The notes below the pieces were generated by a model, which had not been told where the DNA came from, made no database searches, and saw only the letters and a list, made by a program, of their open reading frames with translations. The translations under genes and the position numbers were made by a program. From an uncultured Verrucomicrobiota bacterium (GTDB lineage: Bacteria; Verrucomicrobiota; Kiritimatiellia; CAIQIC01; Lenti-01), in NCBI GenBank assembly GCA_937872095.1, contig CALMNW010000075.1, forward strand, positions 1 through 64,000: a stretch of 64,000 nucleotides of DNA, given 5' to 3'. Shown here piece by piece: positions 8,459 to 19,925 of this stretch (positions are counted from its first letter, which is position 1; each line of letters begins with the position of its first letter).

Positions 8459-9042
8459 GCGAAACGGCGTCCAGCCCCGTCCCGCAGGAAGGCGGCGCGG
8501 CCGGATTGACGGCCGCCGCCGCCGTGCCGGCCTCCCCTGGCGGCGAGGCGCAGGTCGGCAGCGTCCTGGCCGTTTCCGACACCATGGTCGGCCTGACCTG
8601 GCTGGCGTTCCTGCTGGCCTGTTTCGCGCTCTACAAGCTGGCGTGGAAGCCGATTTCGCAGGCGCTGGACCGGCGCGAGGACAAGATCCGCGAGAGCCTG
8701 AAGGAGGCCGCGGACGTTCGGGCGCAGGCCGCCATGGACCAGGAGGCGCAGAAAACGATGCTGGCGGAGGCCACCCGCGAGGCGGCGGCCATCGTCGAGC
8801 GGGCCCGCGTCGCCGCCGAGGCGACCGCGCGCGCCGTGGAGGCGAAATCCCGCGCCGAGGCGGAAACCCTGATCCGCGATGCCGCGGCGGAAATCGGACA
8901 GGCCAAGGAAAAGGCGCTGGCCGAACTCCGGCGCGAAACCTCCGGTCTCGCCTTGCAGATGGCCGGGCGCGTTCTCGAGCAGAAACTCGATTCGGCGGCG
9001 GACCGCGAGCTGACCGATCGGTTGATCCGGGAGATTCCGTGA
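8455..9042 (+). CDS. atpF: ATP synthase Fo subunit b
   Basis: The 195-residue stator protein has a low-complexity N-terminus of about 40 residues, longer than in typical b subunits. One membrane helix ('LTWLAFLLACFALYKLAWKP') follows, then a long Ala/Glu/Arg-rich amphipathic coiled coil to the C-terminus. The ATG at 8455 overlaps the atpE stop, and the stop overlaps the GTG of atpH. Only one b-type gene is present, so a homodimeric stator is expected. Confidence 0.93.
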   Translation: MSETASSPVPQEGGAAGLTAAAAVPASPGGEAQVGSVLAVSDTMVGLTWLAFLLACFALYKLAWKPISQALDRREDKIRESLKEAADVRAQAAMDQEAQKTMLAEATREAAAIVERARVAAEATARAVEAKSRAEAETLIRDAAAEIGQAKEKALAELRRETSGLALQMAGRVLEQKLDSAADRELTDRLIREIP

Positions 9043-9590
9043 ACCGCTCGGCGCAGAAGATCCAGCGGTATGCCAAAGCCCTGCTCGACGTGGCCGGGCA
9101 GGAGCACGCCGTGGAATCCGTCTGCGCCGAACTGGCGGAGATCCGGCGCTGGCTCGCCGAGGTTCCGGCGTTCCACGTGTTCGCGGCGTGCAAGCATCTC
9201 GGCGGCCGGGCGGAACGCCTGCGGGCCGTGCTGGAATTGGCGCGCGCGGCGGGCCTGAGCCGGCTGACGGCGGAATTCCTCGCCCGCGTCGAAGCGGGCC
9301 GGGACCTGGAGCACCTGGAGGCCGTGCTGGACGAATTCGAGCGGTTGCGCCGGGAGCGCGCCGGAATCGTTTTGGCGGAAATCGTCTCCGCGCGCCCGTT
9401 GACCGACGCGCAGAAGAGCGAGTTGGCCCGGCGCTTCGGCCGGGACCGGGCCGGCGGCCGGCTGGAGATTTCGTACAAGGAAGATCCTGGAATCCTTGGG
9501 GGCTTCGTGGCCCGGATCGGCGAACAGATTCATGACTACAGCGTTTCCGGGCGGTTGGCGCGCATGCGCCGGCAGTTCGCGGGCGCCTGA
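9039..9590 (+). CDS. atpH: ATP synthase F1 subunit delta
   Basis: The 183-residue protein connects the b stator to the top of F1. The N-terminal segment '[15 protein letters not shown]' is the family hallmark (normally 'RYAxAL'). The C-terminal '[27 protein letters not shown]' carries the conserved 'P.ligG..i..g....D.S' pattern of OSCP/delta. The start is a GTG at 9039 that overlaps the atpF stop. The gene ends 14 bases before atpA. Confidence 0.92.
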   Translation: MNRSAQKIQRYAKALLDVAGQEHAVESVCAELAEIRRWLAEVPAFHVFAACKHLGGRAERLRAVLELARAAGLSRLTAEFLARVEAGRDLEHLEAVLDEFERLRRERAGIVLAEIVSARPLTDAQKSELARRFGRDRAGGRLEISYKEDPGILGGFVARIGEQIHDYSVSGRLARMRRQFAGA

Positions 9591-9604
9591 AGGAGCGGGC
9601 CGAC

Positions 9605-11122
9605 ATGGCGGTGGAACTGAAACCCGAAGAGATATCCGCGATCATCAAGAAACAGCTGGAGGATTTCGACGTATCCTCCGACGTGGTCGAAAGCGGAACG
9701 GTGCTGAGCGTGGGCGACGGCATCGCGCGGCTGTATGGCCTGAAAAACGCCATGGCCGGCGAGCTGGTCGAATTCCCGGGCGGGCTGCAGGGCATCGTGC
9801 TCAATCTGGAGGAACAGAGCGTGGGCGTGGCGATCATGGGCGATTCCGCGCTCCTCCGCGAGGGCGACGCCGTCCGCCGCACGAAGCGCATCGCGTCGGT
9901 GCCCGTCGGTCCGGCGCTGGCGGGCCGCATCGTCGACGCGCTGGGCACGCCCATCGACGGCGGTCCGGCGCTCGCCGCCGCCGAAACGCGGCCGGTCGAA
10001 GTGCCGGCGCCGGGCATCATCGCTCGCCAGAAGGTGCGGGAACCCCTGCAGACGGGCATCAAGGTGATCGACGCGCTGACGCCCATCGGCCGGGGGCAGC
10101 GGGAACTGATCATCGGCGACCGCAAGACCGGCAAGACGACCTTGGGCATCGACGCGATCATCAACCAGGCGGGCCAGGACGTGGCGTGCTTCTACGTGGC
10201 CATCGGCCAGAAACGATCGACGGTGACGCAGGTCTACGAGAAGCTGAAGAAACACGGCGCGATGGCCTATACGACCATCGTCGCGGCCACGGCCTCGGAT
10301 GCGGCCCCCTTGCAGTATCTCGCGCCCTACGCCGGCTGCGCGATGGCCGAATACTGGCGCGACCGGGGCGGGCACGCGCTGATCGTCTACGACGACCTGA
10401 CCAAGCAGGCGCAGGCCTACCGCCAGCTGTCGCTGCTGCTGCGGCGGCCGCCGGGCCGCGAGGCGTTTCCGGGCGACATCTTCTATCTGCACAGCCGCCT
10501 GCTGGAACGCGCCGCGCGCCTGAGCGACGCCCAGGGCGGCGGCAGCCTGACCGCGCTGCCCATCGTCGAGACGCAGGCCAACGACGTCTCGGCCTACATT
10601 CCCACCAACGTGATTTCCATCACCGACGGCCAAATCTTCCTGGAGGCGTCGGCCTTCAACGCGGGCCAGCGGCCGGCGATCAATCCGGGCATTTCGGTTT
10701 CCCGCGTGGGCGGCGACGCGCAGGTCAAGGCCATGAAGAAAGTGGCCGGCAGCCTGCGGTTGACCTTGGCGCAGTACCGCGAGATGGCCGCGTTTTCGCA
10801 GTTCGCGGGCGATCTCGACAAGGCGACGCTGGCCCAGCTGGAGCGGGGCCGGCGCCTGATGGAGGCGTTCAAGCAGGGCCCGCAAATGCCGATTCCCGTG
10901 GCCAAGCAGATCGTCTTCCTCCATGCGTGCGGCGCCGGCCTGTGCGACGACGTGCCCGTGGCGCAGGTGGCCGAGTTCGAGCGGCAGCTGTACCTGGCGC
11001 TGGACGGGCCGTATGCCGAATTCCGCGGGAAGCTGGAGCGCAGCGGCGAACTGCTGCCCGACCTGGCCAAGGAACTCGACCGGCTGCTCGCCGAATTCAA
11101 GGAGTCGTTCCGCGCGTCCTAG
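9605..11122 (+). CDS. atpA: ATP synthase F1 subunit alpha
   Basis: The 505-residue subunit is of normal length. Its Walker A loop is GDRKTGKTT near residue 170. The beta-barrel start '[14 protein letters not shown]' and the ending 'FKESFRAS' are typical. It provides the non-catalytic nucleotide sites of F1. Classic alpha motifs such as 'GQKRSTV' and '[13 protein letters not shown]' are intact. The ATG is 14 bases after the atpH stop, with GGAG immediately upstream. The gene is followed by atpG after 17 bases. Confidence 0.98.
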   Translation: MAVELKPEEISAIIKKQLEDFDVSSDVVESGTVLSVGDGIARLYGLKNAMAGELVEFPGGLQGIVLNLEEQSVGVAIMGDSALLREGDAVRRTKRIASVPVGPALAGRIVDALGTPIDGGPALAAAETRPVEVPAPGIIARQKVREPLQTGIKVIDALTPIGRGQRELIIGDRKTGKTTLGIDAIINQAGQDVACFYVAIGQKRSTVTQVYEKLKKHGAMAYTTIVAATASDAAPLQYLAPYAGCAMAEYWRDRGGHALIVYDDLTKQAQAYRQLSLLLRRPPGREAFPGDIFYLHSRLLERAARLSDAQGGGSLTALPIVETQANDVSAYIPTNVISITDGQIFLEASAFNAGQRPAINPGISVSRVGGDAQVKAMKKVAGSLRLTLAQYREMAAFSQFAGDLDKATLAQLERGRRLMEAFKQGPQMPIPVAKQIVFLHACGAGLCDDVPVAQVAEFERQLYLALDGPYAEFRGKLERSGELLPDLAKELDRLLAEFKESFRAS

Positions 11123-11139
11123 AGGCGCCCTCCGAAGCC

Positions 11140-13501
<2,362 letters not shown>

Positions 13502-13504
13502 GCC

Positions 13505-13816
13505 ATGGCCGCATTCCGTCTCGCCATCTTGTCGCCGGACCGCAGCTGGTTCGAGGGTTCCGCCGAAGCGGTGGTGGCCCCCGGGCAGGAAGGCGAATTC
13601 GGCGTGCTGGCCCACCACGTCCCGTTGCTGGCGGGCTTGAAGGCCGGCGTGGTGACCGTGCGCGCGTCCGGGGGGCAATCCCTCTATTTCGCCGTGGACG
13701 GCGGCGTGCTCGGGGTGGACCGGAACGGCGCGCGCCTCTTGACCGGCCGCGCGGTTCCGTGCGCCACCCCCGAAGCCGCCCGCAGCGCCCTCCTCGATCT
13801 GAAGCGCAACGCGTAG
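13505..13816 (+). CDS. atpC: ATP synthase F1 subunit epsilon (short form)
   Basis: The 103-residue protein starts with 'FRLAILSPDRSWFEGSAEAVVAPGQEGEFGVLAHH' features (key motifs SPDR, GEFGVL.HH, LLAGLKAG), which form the beta-sandwich of epsilon. It ends soon after the sandwich, so the C-terminal helical hairpin that gives autoinhibition in longer epsilon subunits is reduced to a stub ('EAARSALLDLKRNA'). It is the last gene of the operon. Confidence 0.93.
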   Translation: MAAFRLAILSPDRSWFEGSAEAVVAPGQEGEFGVLAHHVPLLAGLKAGVVTVRASGGQSLYFAVDGGVLGVDRNGARLLTGRAVPCATPEAARSALLDLKRNA

Positions 13817-13851
13817 AGCGATTCCATCCATGTCGTATTCGCTTGGGACGG

Positions 13852-13923
13852 CCCGACGAGGGCGTCGGGTCTCCAAGGAAAACCAGAATTCGCTGCGTTG
13901 GAGCCGGGACGCCCTCGTCCCGG
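13852..13923. repeat. REP-like pair of GACGAGGGCGTC palindromes after atpC
   Basis: Two GC hairpins follow the ATP synthase operon. CCCGACG/CGTCGGG with loop AGGG spans 13852-13869, and CCGGGACG/CGTCCCGG with loop CCCT spans 13904-13923. Their cores GACGAGGGCGTC and GACGCCCTCGTC are exact reverse complements, so the two elements are also inverted with respect to one another. No T-run follows. They may be REP-type elements or 3' stabilisers of the atp mRNA. Positions 13817-14083 hold nothing else I can name. Confidence 0.65.
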
Positions 13924-14083
13924 TCTTCGGTTCTCCTTTACGGGCAACGCCGCATCACTCTTGAACATGCTTTGGGGGATTGTGCGCAAAGACGAGGGAT
14001 CCCGCGCGGTTGCCTGCGCTTTCCGGCTTGCCAACCGGCAAGATCGGCAGAAACTATTCAATGAATTGATTGGGCAAGATGAG

Positions 14084-14473
14084 ATGACGACGGCAATGTC
14101 ATACGCAGGCAACTTCGGCATCGTCATCGGGTTTTACGCGGTCAAGCCCATCCTGCTTCGATTCTGCCGCAGCCGATGGGCGCAACTTGCCGCCTTTCTG
14201 TTCCTTGTGGCCTGTGCCGTTCCCCTCATCCATTCCCTCTCGACAGACTGGGACAATCCCGATGTCAGCCGCCTCTCTCCGCTGATCGGCGAGCCCATCC
14301 TCGTCCTCGCCGTTCCATTGTTTTCGTTCCTTTTCGACATCCCGCAGCCAAACCGAACCTTTTTCCCCAATTGGAAATGGAGGATTCCTCTGGAAATATT
14401 TGTGATTCTTCCCCTGTGGGGAGCCATCTGGATTGCCGTCGAGTTTTTCTTTTTGGACTGGGTGTGGTTTTGA
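14084..14473 (+). CDS. Hypothetical four-helix membrane protein
   Basis: No family is recognised. From the ATG at 14084 the 129-residue protein shows four hydrophobic segments: about residues 7-24, 32-50, 70-87 and 98-125. It has an aromatic C-terminus (LDWVWF). The frame is open further upstream, and an ATG at 13967 would add 39 residues. Those residues overlap no hydrophobic segment and run close to a REP-like element, so I prefer the shorter form. It precedes another small membrane protein by 37 bases. Base composition is lower in G+C than the atp operon, hinting at weaker constraint or later acquisition. Confidence 0.5.
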   Translation: MTTAMSYAGNFGIVIGFYAVKPILLRFCRSRWAQLAAFLFLVACAVPLIHSLSTDWDNPDVSRLSPLIGEPILVLAVPLFSFLFDIPQPNRTFFPNWKWRIPLEIFVILPLWGAIWIAVEFFFLDWVWF

Positions 14474-14510
14474 ATGAAGAGACAAGAATGGACGTGGAAA
14501 GGAGATGCAT

Positions 14511-14777
14511 ATGAAGCCGAAAGACATCCTCAACGTAGTCGTGGCGGGATTCGGCCTGTATAGCCTGTGGAAGGCATTCGCCTGTGCGGTGGCCGTTGCG
14601 TTGATTAATTTAGGCCTCTACGCCGAAGCGGAATCCAGCAAAGGCTATTACCTGGCCTGGTTTGTCATTGGTCTGGCGCTCGGAATCGTCCTGCTTCGAT
14701 ATGGCGCCAAATTGCTGGCGTGGATCTTGCCTGATCATTGGCCGGAAAACGAAAAACCAAAACCGGAACAGTCCTAA
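14511..14777 (+). CDS. Small two-helix membrane protein, unknown
   Basis: The 88-residue protein has hydrophobic segments at about residues 8-34 and 45-70. The second ends in 'GAKLLAWILPDHW', and a charged Lys/Glu/Pro tail follows. I choose the ATG at 14511 because AAAGGAG lies six bases upstream; the ATG at 14505 is too close to that ribosome site. It probably forms a unit with the membrane protein ending at 14473. Function cannot be inferred. Confidence 0.6.
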   Translation: MKPKDILNVVVAGFGLYSLWKAFACAVAVALINLGLYAEAESSKGYYLAWFVIGLALGIVLLRYGAKLLAWILPDHWPENEKPKPEQS

Positions 14778-14904
14778 AACGGTTTCAATGCGTTGCGCCG
14801 CAGGCCGCACAAGGCGCGTTGTTCGCCGAGCGCTGAAATTGCGGCAACCGCCCCAAGGAGGCGGTTGCCGGATCCGGTTTCGCCGGAGCGATGCCCACGC
14901 GACG

Positions 14905-14935
14905 AAAAAGGTTTCCACTACGTGGAAACCTTTTT
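14905..14935. terminator. Bidirectional intrinsic terminator
   Basis: A perfect 14-bp stem (AAAAAGGTTTCCAC paired with GTGGAAACCTTTTT) with a three-base loop sits between the convergent genes ending at 14777 and 14966. The A-run and T-run make it usable from both sides. Its core matches the TTTCCAC/GTGGAAA arms of the dispersed palindrome family, so at least this member looks like a terminator. Confidence 0.8.
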
Positions 14936-14965
14936 CCGCAAGTGCGCCGCGCTGCGGCGCAGGGC

Positions 14966-15520
14966 CTACTTCTTGATGGTGATCTTGATTTTGCCGGGGC
15001 CGGATTTGTCTTCGGCCGCGGGTGCGGGTTCGGGCTTGGGGTTGGCGGAAATCTTGATGGCCGGATGGGCGATCTTGATGGCGGGCTTGGCGGCGGGCTT
15101 GGGCGCCGCCTTTTCGGGGGCGGCTTCCGGCGTGATGTCCTCGACGATTTCCTTGAGGATGGTGGTGTAGCCTTTGCCGCCGTCCATTTCGTTCTGCACG
15201 TTGCCGAGCGCCTTCTGGGCGTCTTCCTTGTCGGTGGCCGTTTCGAGGACGAACACGGTGGAGCCGATCTGGATGCGGTCGCCGACCTTGAGCTTGGCGG
15301 TGTCGTCGACGCGCTGGCCGTTGACGAACACGCCGTTGCGGCTCTTGAGATCCTTGAGGTAGAACTCGCCGTCGGACAGGCGGATGCCGCAATGGACGCG
15401 CGAGACCTTGTCGTCGAGCAGGGGGATGTCGGCTTCGCGGGATCGGCCGATGGAGAGCGGTTCGCCGGTGAGTTCGATGTCCTTGGGAATACCGAGCTTG
15501 TTGACGTAGCGCAAATGCAT
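14966..15520 (-). CDS. FHA-domain protein with Lys/Pro/Ala-rich tail
   Basis: The 184-residue protein has a forkhead-associated domain over residues 1-95, with 'LSIGRSREADIPLLDDKVSRVHCGI' landmarks (GRS, SRVH) and 'LKSRNGVFVNGQRV' for the phosphothreonine-binding loops. A linker follows, then a C-terminal tail rich in Ala, Pro and Lys ending in 'KIKITIKK'. FHA domains bind phosphothreonine peptides; no Ser/Thr kinase gene is visible in the window. The gene follows the UDP-glucuronate decarboxylase gene by 14 bases and is the last gene of the exosortase run. Confidence 0.88.
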   Translation of the reverse strand: MHLRYVNKLGIPKDIELTGEPLSIGRSREADIPLLDDKVSRVHCGIRLSDGEFYLKDLKSRNGVFVNGQRVDDTAKLKVGDRIQIGSTVFVLETATDKEDAQKALGNVQNEMDGGKGYTTILKEIVEDITPEAAPEKAAPKPAAKPAIKIAHPAIKISANPKPEPAPAAEDKSGPGKIKITIKK

Positions 15521-15534
15521 GGCGGATCCTTTCG

Positions 15535-16503
15535 TTAGACGATGCCTTTTTCCACGAGCGTGGCGAAATAGTCGATGGTGCGGCGAAGGCCGTCTTCGAG
15601 CGGCATTTTCGGTTCCCAGCCGAGGAGTTTGCGGGCCTTGTCGATGTTGGGCTGGCGCACCTTGGGATCGTCCACGGGCAGGGGCTTGTGGACGACGGGG
15701 GACGCGCTGCCGGTGAGCTCCTTGATCTTGAGCGCGAAGTCCATGACGGTCAGTTCGCGCGGATTGCCGATGTTCACCGGATCGGAATGGTCGCTCATCA
15801 TCAGGCGGAAGATGCCGTCGACGAGGTCGGAGACGTAGCAGAACGAGCGGGTCTGCGAGCCGTCGCCGAAGACCGTCATGGGTTCGCCCTTGAGGGCCTG
15901 GCAGCAGAAAGCGGGGACGATGCGGCCGTCCTTGGGGCGCATGCGGGGACCGTAGGTGTTGAAGATGCGCACGATGCGGGTCTGCACGCCGTGGAAGCGG
16001 TGGTAGGCCATCACGATGGCTTCGGCGAAGCGCTTGGCTTCGTCGTAGACGCCGCGGGGGCCGATGGGGTTCACGTTGCCCCAGTAGCTTTCGACCTGCG
16101 GGTGGACGAGCGGATCGCCGTAGACTTCGGAGGTGGAGGCGAGCAGGAGGCGCGCGCCTTTGGCCTTGGCCAGGCCCAGCGCGTTGTGGGTGCCGAGGGA
16201 ACCGACCTTGAGGGTCTGGATGGGCAGCTCGAGATAGTCGATGGGGCTGGCGGGAGAGGCGAAATGGAAGATGTAGTCGACCGGACCGGGCAGATCGATG
16301 TGGCGGGTGACGTTGTGGTTGATGAACTCGAAGTCGGTGCGCGCGCGCAGGTGGGCGATGTTGTCGAGATTGCCCGTCAGCAGGTTGTCCATGGCGATGA
16401 CGCGATGGCCTTCGGCGAGAAGCCGGTCGCACAGGTGGGAGCCGAGAAAACCGGCGCCGCCGGTGATCAGCGTGGTGGGTTGTCGGGTCGGGGCTGCATT
16501 CAT
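15535..16503 (-). CDS. UDP-glucuronate decarboxylase / SDR sugar-nucleotide enzyme (UXS type)
   Basis: From the ATG at 16503 the protein has 322 residues. Landmarks are GGAGFLGSH (NAD site), '[26 protein letters not shown]', '[13 protein letters not shown]', 'YDEAK' and '[10 protein letters not shown]'. These match UDP-xylose synthases, which convert UDP-glucuronate to UDP-xylose. A GTG at 16521 could extend it by six residues. The start region overlaps or abuts the EpsI stop at 16523. Its place in an exosortase locus suggests that xylose or a related pentose goes into an exported polymer or glycan. That context is inference. Confidence 0.9.
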   Translation of the reverse strand: MNAAPTRQPTTLITGGAGFLGSHLCDRLLAEGHRVIAMDNLLTGNLDNIAHLRARTDFEFINHNVTRHIDLPGPVDYIFHFASPASPIDYLELPIQTLKVGSLGTHNALGLAKAKGARLLLASTSEVYGDPLVHPQVESYWGNVNPIGPRGVYDEAKRFAEAIVMAYHRFHGVQTRIVRIFNTYGPRMRPKDGRIVPAFCCQALKGEPMTVFGDGSQTRSFCYVSDLVDGIFRLMMSDHSDPVNIGNPRELTVMDFALKIKELTGSASPVVHKPLPVDDPKVRQPNIDKARKLLGWEPKMPLEDGLRRTIDYFATLVEKGIV

Positions 16504-16522
16504 GGGGGGGGAGGATGGCACG

Positions 16523-17293
16523 TCATTCGGGTTTGAGCAAGGCGGGATGAAGCTGGCTGGCGAAATCGGCGATGGTTTGAAGGTGGGCGTCGGAACCGGG
16601 CCGGCGTTGGCCGGAGAGGGCGATATAGGCCCAGCGGTGGGAAACGCCGCGGACGATGCGGTCGTAGCCCATCCAGAACATCCGGGCGAGATGGGAGGCG
16701 GTTTCGCGGTCCTTGCCCACGAACCAATAGGCGTAATAAGAAGAATAGACGGCCGGGGCGCCGTTGGCGTCCGAATAGGACTTGGCCATGTCCAGCACCA
16801 TTACCTCCAGCGGTTCGGCGGGCCCGGCCAGCGGAATGCGGACGACGCGTTCGGCGACGATTTCGTGGCCGGCCGCGGTCATGCAAACCTGGGGGCGGTG
16901 GATGCTGGAACGGTCGTTGCCGCTCAACACGATGGTGGCGTGCAGCGGATCGCGGCCGCCGGGGCGGGTGTAATATTTGCGGACGAGACCGGTGTCGGCC
17001 GGGAGCATCGACCGCTCGGCCCAGTTCATGTTGCCGAGGGAAGCGCCGCATTTCGGGCAAACCGTCGGATCTTCGAGCTGTCCCGCGGAATATTGGGCGC
17101 CGCAATCGCGATTGGGGCAGAACAGGAGATCCACGCCGCGCCAGTCGCCTACCTGCTCGGGCAGGTGCAGGACGATGCCGGCTTCGTCGCTGCTGGCGAC
17201 GCCGGTCTTGTAGACGAGAGCCCAGGCGGTGGCCGCCAGGGCCGCGATCACGAAGAGGCGCGTCCCGAGAGCAGATGTTTGCATTTTGTCCAT
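16523..17293 (-). CDS. EpsI-type exosortase-associated protein with an inserted zinc ribbon
   Basis: The 256-residue protein has one N-terminal membrane helix, then the EpsI (DUF3485) opening '[12 protein letters not shown]'. An unusual insert with two CxxC-like pairs comes next ('CPNRDC' near residue 59 and 'CPKCG' near 79). The EpsI body resumes with '[21 protein letters not shown]', '[16 protein letters not shown]' and 'SYYAYWFVG'. EpsI proteins work with exosortases in sorting or in exopolysaccharide export. The start overlaps the end of the exosortase gene by 46 bases. The four cysteines suggest a bound zinc. Confidence 0.85.
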   Translation of the reverse strand: MDKMQTSALGTRLFVIAALAATAWALVYKTGVASSDEAGIVLHLPEQVGDWRGVDLLFCPNRDCGAQYSAGQLEDPTVCPKCGASLGNMNWAERSMLPADTGLVRKYYTRPGGRDPLHATIVLSGNDRSSIHRPQVCMTAAGHEIVAERVVRIPLAGPAEPLEVMVLDMAKSYSDANGAPAVYSSYYAYWFVGKDRETASHLARMFWMGYDRIVRGVSHRWAYIALSGQRRPGSDAHLQTIADFASQLHPALLKPE

Positions 17294-18243
17294 GCGGTGC
17301 GGTAGTCCATGTTGAAGAGGCGGTCGAGGGCGAGCATCAGCAGGATGCTGATGAGGAAGATGGGATAGCCGGAGTAGTCGTGCCAAAGCCCCATGGCCGT
17401 TTCCTGGCCGAAGAACGCCGCCGCGACCACTACGAGAATGATGCGGCAGACGTTGGCGATGATGGCCACGGGGATGCCGCAGAGGAACAGCAGCCATTTC
17501 TTGGCCAGCGTCTTCTGGCTGTACCAGGCGTAGAACGCCATCAGCGCGGTCATCGCCAGCAGGGAACGCAGGCCGCTGCATTCGGGGGCGACGGTGAAGG
17601 CGAAGGAATTTCCCGCGCCGGAGAACAAGCCGGAGCCGATGCGCTGGACCTCCAGGCCGAAGCCGTTGAGGATGCCGGCGGACAGCGCGGTGGCGAAGAG
17701 GCGCAGGGGAGCGGTCATGCTGTCGATGAAATTCAGCGGGATGGCCAGGAACAGATAGCCGCAGGGAAACAGCAGCCAGCGGGCGAGGCCATAGCCGTAA
17801 AGAAGAAACGGCAGGCCCCACAGCAGAATGATCAGGCCGGCGGCGGAAAGGCGCGGCTGCTGGGCCAGCACGCCGACCCAATGCAGCGCCAGGGCGAACA
17901 ACACGATGGGCACGCCGCGAACGTCCGCGCGCCGCGGCGCCGCGGCGATTTCCCGGCGCCGCCACCAGATCGCGACGAGGCTGGCCACGGGCAGAAGTTG
18001 GCAATAGGCATAGTCGTCGACCCAGCGGCTGCGAAGCCAAAGGAACAGCGAGCGGCGGCACGTGGCGATTTCCTGGCTATTGCCATGGAGATGGAACAGG
18101 AAAAACAGGCCGCCGGCGACCACCGACCAGAAGGCGACGTCCAGCTGCGCGGCGGGCGTCAGGCGGGACCAGCGGAATCCGGCCCACGCGGTCTTCAGTT
18201 TCTGGATCGGTTCGAACATGAGATGGAGGGCAAGATAGCCCAT
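17248..18243 (-). CDS. Exosortase / archaeosortase family transpeptidase
   Basis: The 331-residue polytopic membrane protein carries the exosortase catalytic triad: C222 in 'PECSGLRSL', R267 in 'ANVCRI' and H288 in 'LWHDYSGYP'. Exosortases cleave C-terminal sorting signals (PEP-CTERM type) and hand the protein on to surface glycans. The start is uncertain: ATGs at 18243 and 18219 are both in frame and neither has a good ribosome site. The gene lies about 100 bases after a secreted peptidase gene and overlaps EpsI. No PEP-CTERM substrate is seen in the window. Confidence 0.92.
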   Translation of the reverse strand: MGYLALHLMFEPIQKLKTAWAGFRWSRLTPAAQLDVAFWSVVAGGLFFLFHLHGNSQEIATCRRSLFLWLRSRWVDDYAYCQLLPVASLVAIWWRRREIAAAPRRADVRGVPIVLFALALHWVGVLAQQPRLSAAGLIILLWGLPFLLYGYGLARWLLFPCGYLFLAIPLNFIDSMTAPLRLFATALSAGILNGFGLEVQRIGSGLFSGAGNSFAFTVAPECSGLRSLLAMTALMAFYAWYSQKTLAKKWLLFLCGIPVAIIANVCRIILVVVAAAFFGQETAMGLWHDYSGYPIFLISILLMLALDRLFNMDYRTAWTKCKHLLSGRASS

Positions 18244-18344
18244 GCGCCGTGCGGATGCAAAGCGCAAAGTCCGGCCCGGCCGGCGAACCGGCGGGGCCAT
18301 TCGGAAAACGCTTTCGCAAGCGCTCGGGCGGGCTTCGCGGCCGG

Positions 18345-19115
18345 TCAGGGTTCCCAGCGGATCCGGTAGAAGGATTCCGCGACGCCGACGTCCACCGTGG
18401 CGGCGTTTTGCGGCCAGGTCGCGGCGATGTTGCTGGCGGCCGTTACCCAGCTGGGCGCGACCAGATTGGTGGTGTAGTCCACCGCGTAATATTTATTGGA
18501 GACGCAGTTCCAGCGGAGGACCACGCCGGCGCCGGCCGGCGCGACTTCCGCCTCGGCGGTTTCGAGGTCGTTGGAATAGATCGGCGCGTTGGTTAGGCGC
18601 AACGTATATTCCCAGGTATGGCTGTCGCCGCTGTTGACCCAGGCGTAGGTGCCGACGGTGGGGCCGTCCCAGGGATCCATCAGGTACATCGAACCGCCCA
18701 CGTAGCCGCGGCTGACCACGAAATGGCCGCCGCCGGTGGTCCAGTACCAGTTGATGACGATCGGGCGCAGCGCCGCCATCTCGTTGCTGACCACGGTCTC
18801 CGAAACCGAGCCCGCCGTGCCGTTGCCGAAGAACCCTCCGAAGTTCTGGAGGATTTCCCGGATGCCCCGCCGGGTGATGCTGCCCGACGTTCCCGTGCCC
18901 CACAGATAATTCCACGTGTTGACGCCCCCCGTGCCGTAGATGGCGATGTTCGTCTGCGTCACCACCGGGCCGTAATATTCCAAAATGGCCTGGGAACAGC
19001 CCGCCCAGCACCACTGGTCCATTTCCTGGTACTTCTGGGGCAGGTGGAAGGTTCCGGCTTCCGCGGCGGAAAGCGCCCCGCACAGCGCAACGGTCCAGAT
19101 CGCGCGGCGTTTCAC
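18345..19115 (-). CDS. Secreted C39-like (papain-fold) cysteine peptidase
   Basis: The 256-residue protein starts at a GTG at 19115 that overlaps the previous stop. It has a signal peptide (about residues 1-20). The segment 'DQWCWAGCSQAILEYYG' holds the likely catalytic C36, and 'GGHFVVSRGY' holds H131, in the order of papain-like C39/C70 peptidases. The last 55 residues form a separate module ending 'SFYRIRWEP', similar in style to the end of the M28 peptidase at 34-36 kb. The gene sits between an unknown secreted protein and the exosortase. It may trim exported proteins, but the substrate is unknown. Confidence 0.8.
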   Translation of the reverse strand: MKRRAIWTVALCGALSAAEAGTFHLPQKYQEMDQWCWAGCSQAILEYYGPVVTQTNIAIYGTGGVNTWNYLWGTGTSGSITRRGIREILQNFGGFFGNGTAGSVSETVVSNEMAALRPIVINWYWTTGGGHFVVSRGYVGGSMYLMDPWDGPTVGTYAWVNSGDSHTWEYTLRLTNAPIYSNDLETAEAEVAPAGAGVVLRWNCVSNKYYAVDYTTNLVAPSWVTAASNIAATWPQNAATVDVGVAESFYRIRWEP

Positions 19116-19819
19116 GGCGCCGGTCCTCCGGCCGGGAAGGCGTGCAGATTCGCCTGGACCTCGGCTTGCAATGTCTGCAGGGTGGCCGCCGGCGCATCCA
19201 GACGGCGATAGTCGAAAATGGATTGGGTGGGGGCGGGGGAGGTTCGCAGGAGAGTCAAGTTCGGCGCGCCGGCCTCCGGCACCGTGAACAAATGGCGCCG
19301 GGCCTGGAACGAGGACACCAGCCGGGCGTGATAGCCGCCCTTGGCCGGCCATTGGGCGCGGACCCGCGCCAGTTCCCGGGACAACCCCACGTAACCGAGC
19401 GCCGCGGCGCGCCATTCTTCGCCGCTGTAATTCACCGCCAGCAGCGCGCAGGGGGAATCGCCGCGGACGATCGGGAAAAGCCACGTGTCCGTGGCCTGGA
19501 GAGTCTCCTCTATAGAGGATAAGGATGGCGCGACGTTCAGAACGGCGTCGGGCGGCAACGCATATTGGCGCCAAGGCGTGTCCAGCCGGAGTTCTTCGAC
19601 GGCGACGTCCGCGGGAAAGCCGTAACGCTCGGGCTGGTCCGCCAGCGCCGCGGAAACCAAACCGCCCAGGCCGTCCCGGGCGGCGCGCCAAGCGGCTTCG
19701 GGCGGGGCGTCGGTAGATTCCGCCGCTCCGACGAGCGTGCCGGTCAGCATCGCCGCCAAACCCAGCGAAAGCCGCGGGAGCGTCGTTCGGCGCAAGCATT
19801 GGAGGAAGCATGCGTTCAT
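19112..19819 (-). CDS. Secreted protein of unknown function, coupled to the peptidase
   Basis: The 235-residue protein from the ATG at 19819 has a signal peptide that ends near 'VGAAES' (about residue 33). The mature part has no domain I recognise. It contains 'WRQYALPPDAVL', 'LQATDTWLFPIVRGDSPCALLAV' and an Ala/Leu-rich end. The stop overlaps the GTG of the C39-like peptidase by four bases, so the two are translationally coupled and may work together, for example as inhibitor or chaperone and enzyme. A reading frame 28 residues longer at the N-terminus is less likely because it would bury the signal peptide. Confidence 0.6.
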   Translation of the reverse strand: MNACFLQCLRRTTLPRLSLGLAAMLTGTLVGAAESTDAPPEAAWRAARDGLGGLVSAALADQPERYGFPADVAVEELRLDTPWRQYALPPDAVLNVAPSLSSIEETLQATDTWLFPIVRGDSPCALLAVNYSGEEWRAAALGYVGLSRELARVRAQWPAKGGYHARLVSSFQARRHLFTVPEAGAPNLTLLRTSPAPTQSIFDYRRLDAPAATLQTLQAEVQANLHAFPAGGPAP

Positions 19820-19925
19820 CGCGTCACTGGAAAAATACCGATTCGGCGCGCAGAAGCAAAGACGAATTGAATCCGGACGGAAAAAAGTCCATCCTGTTTT
19901 CAACCCGAAGGAGCAAAGGAAAACG

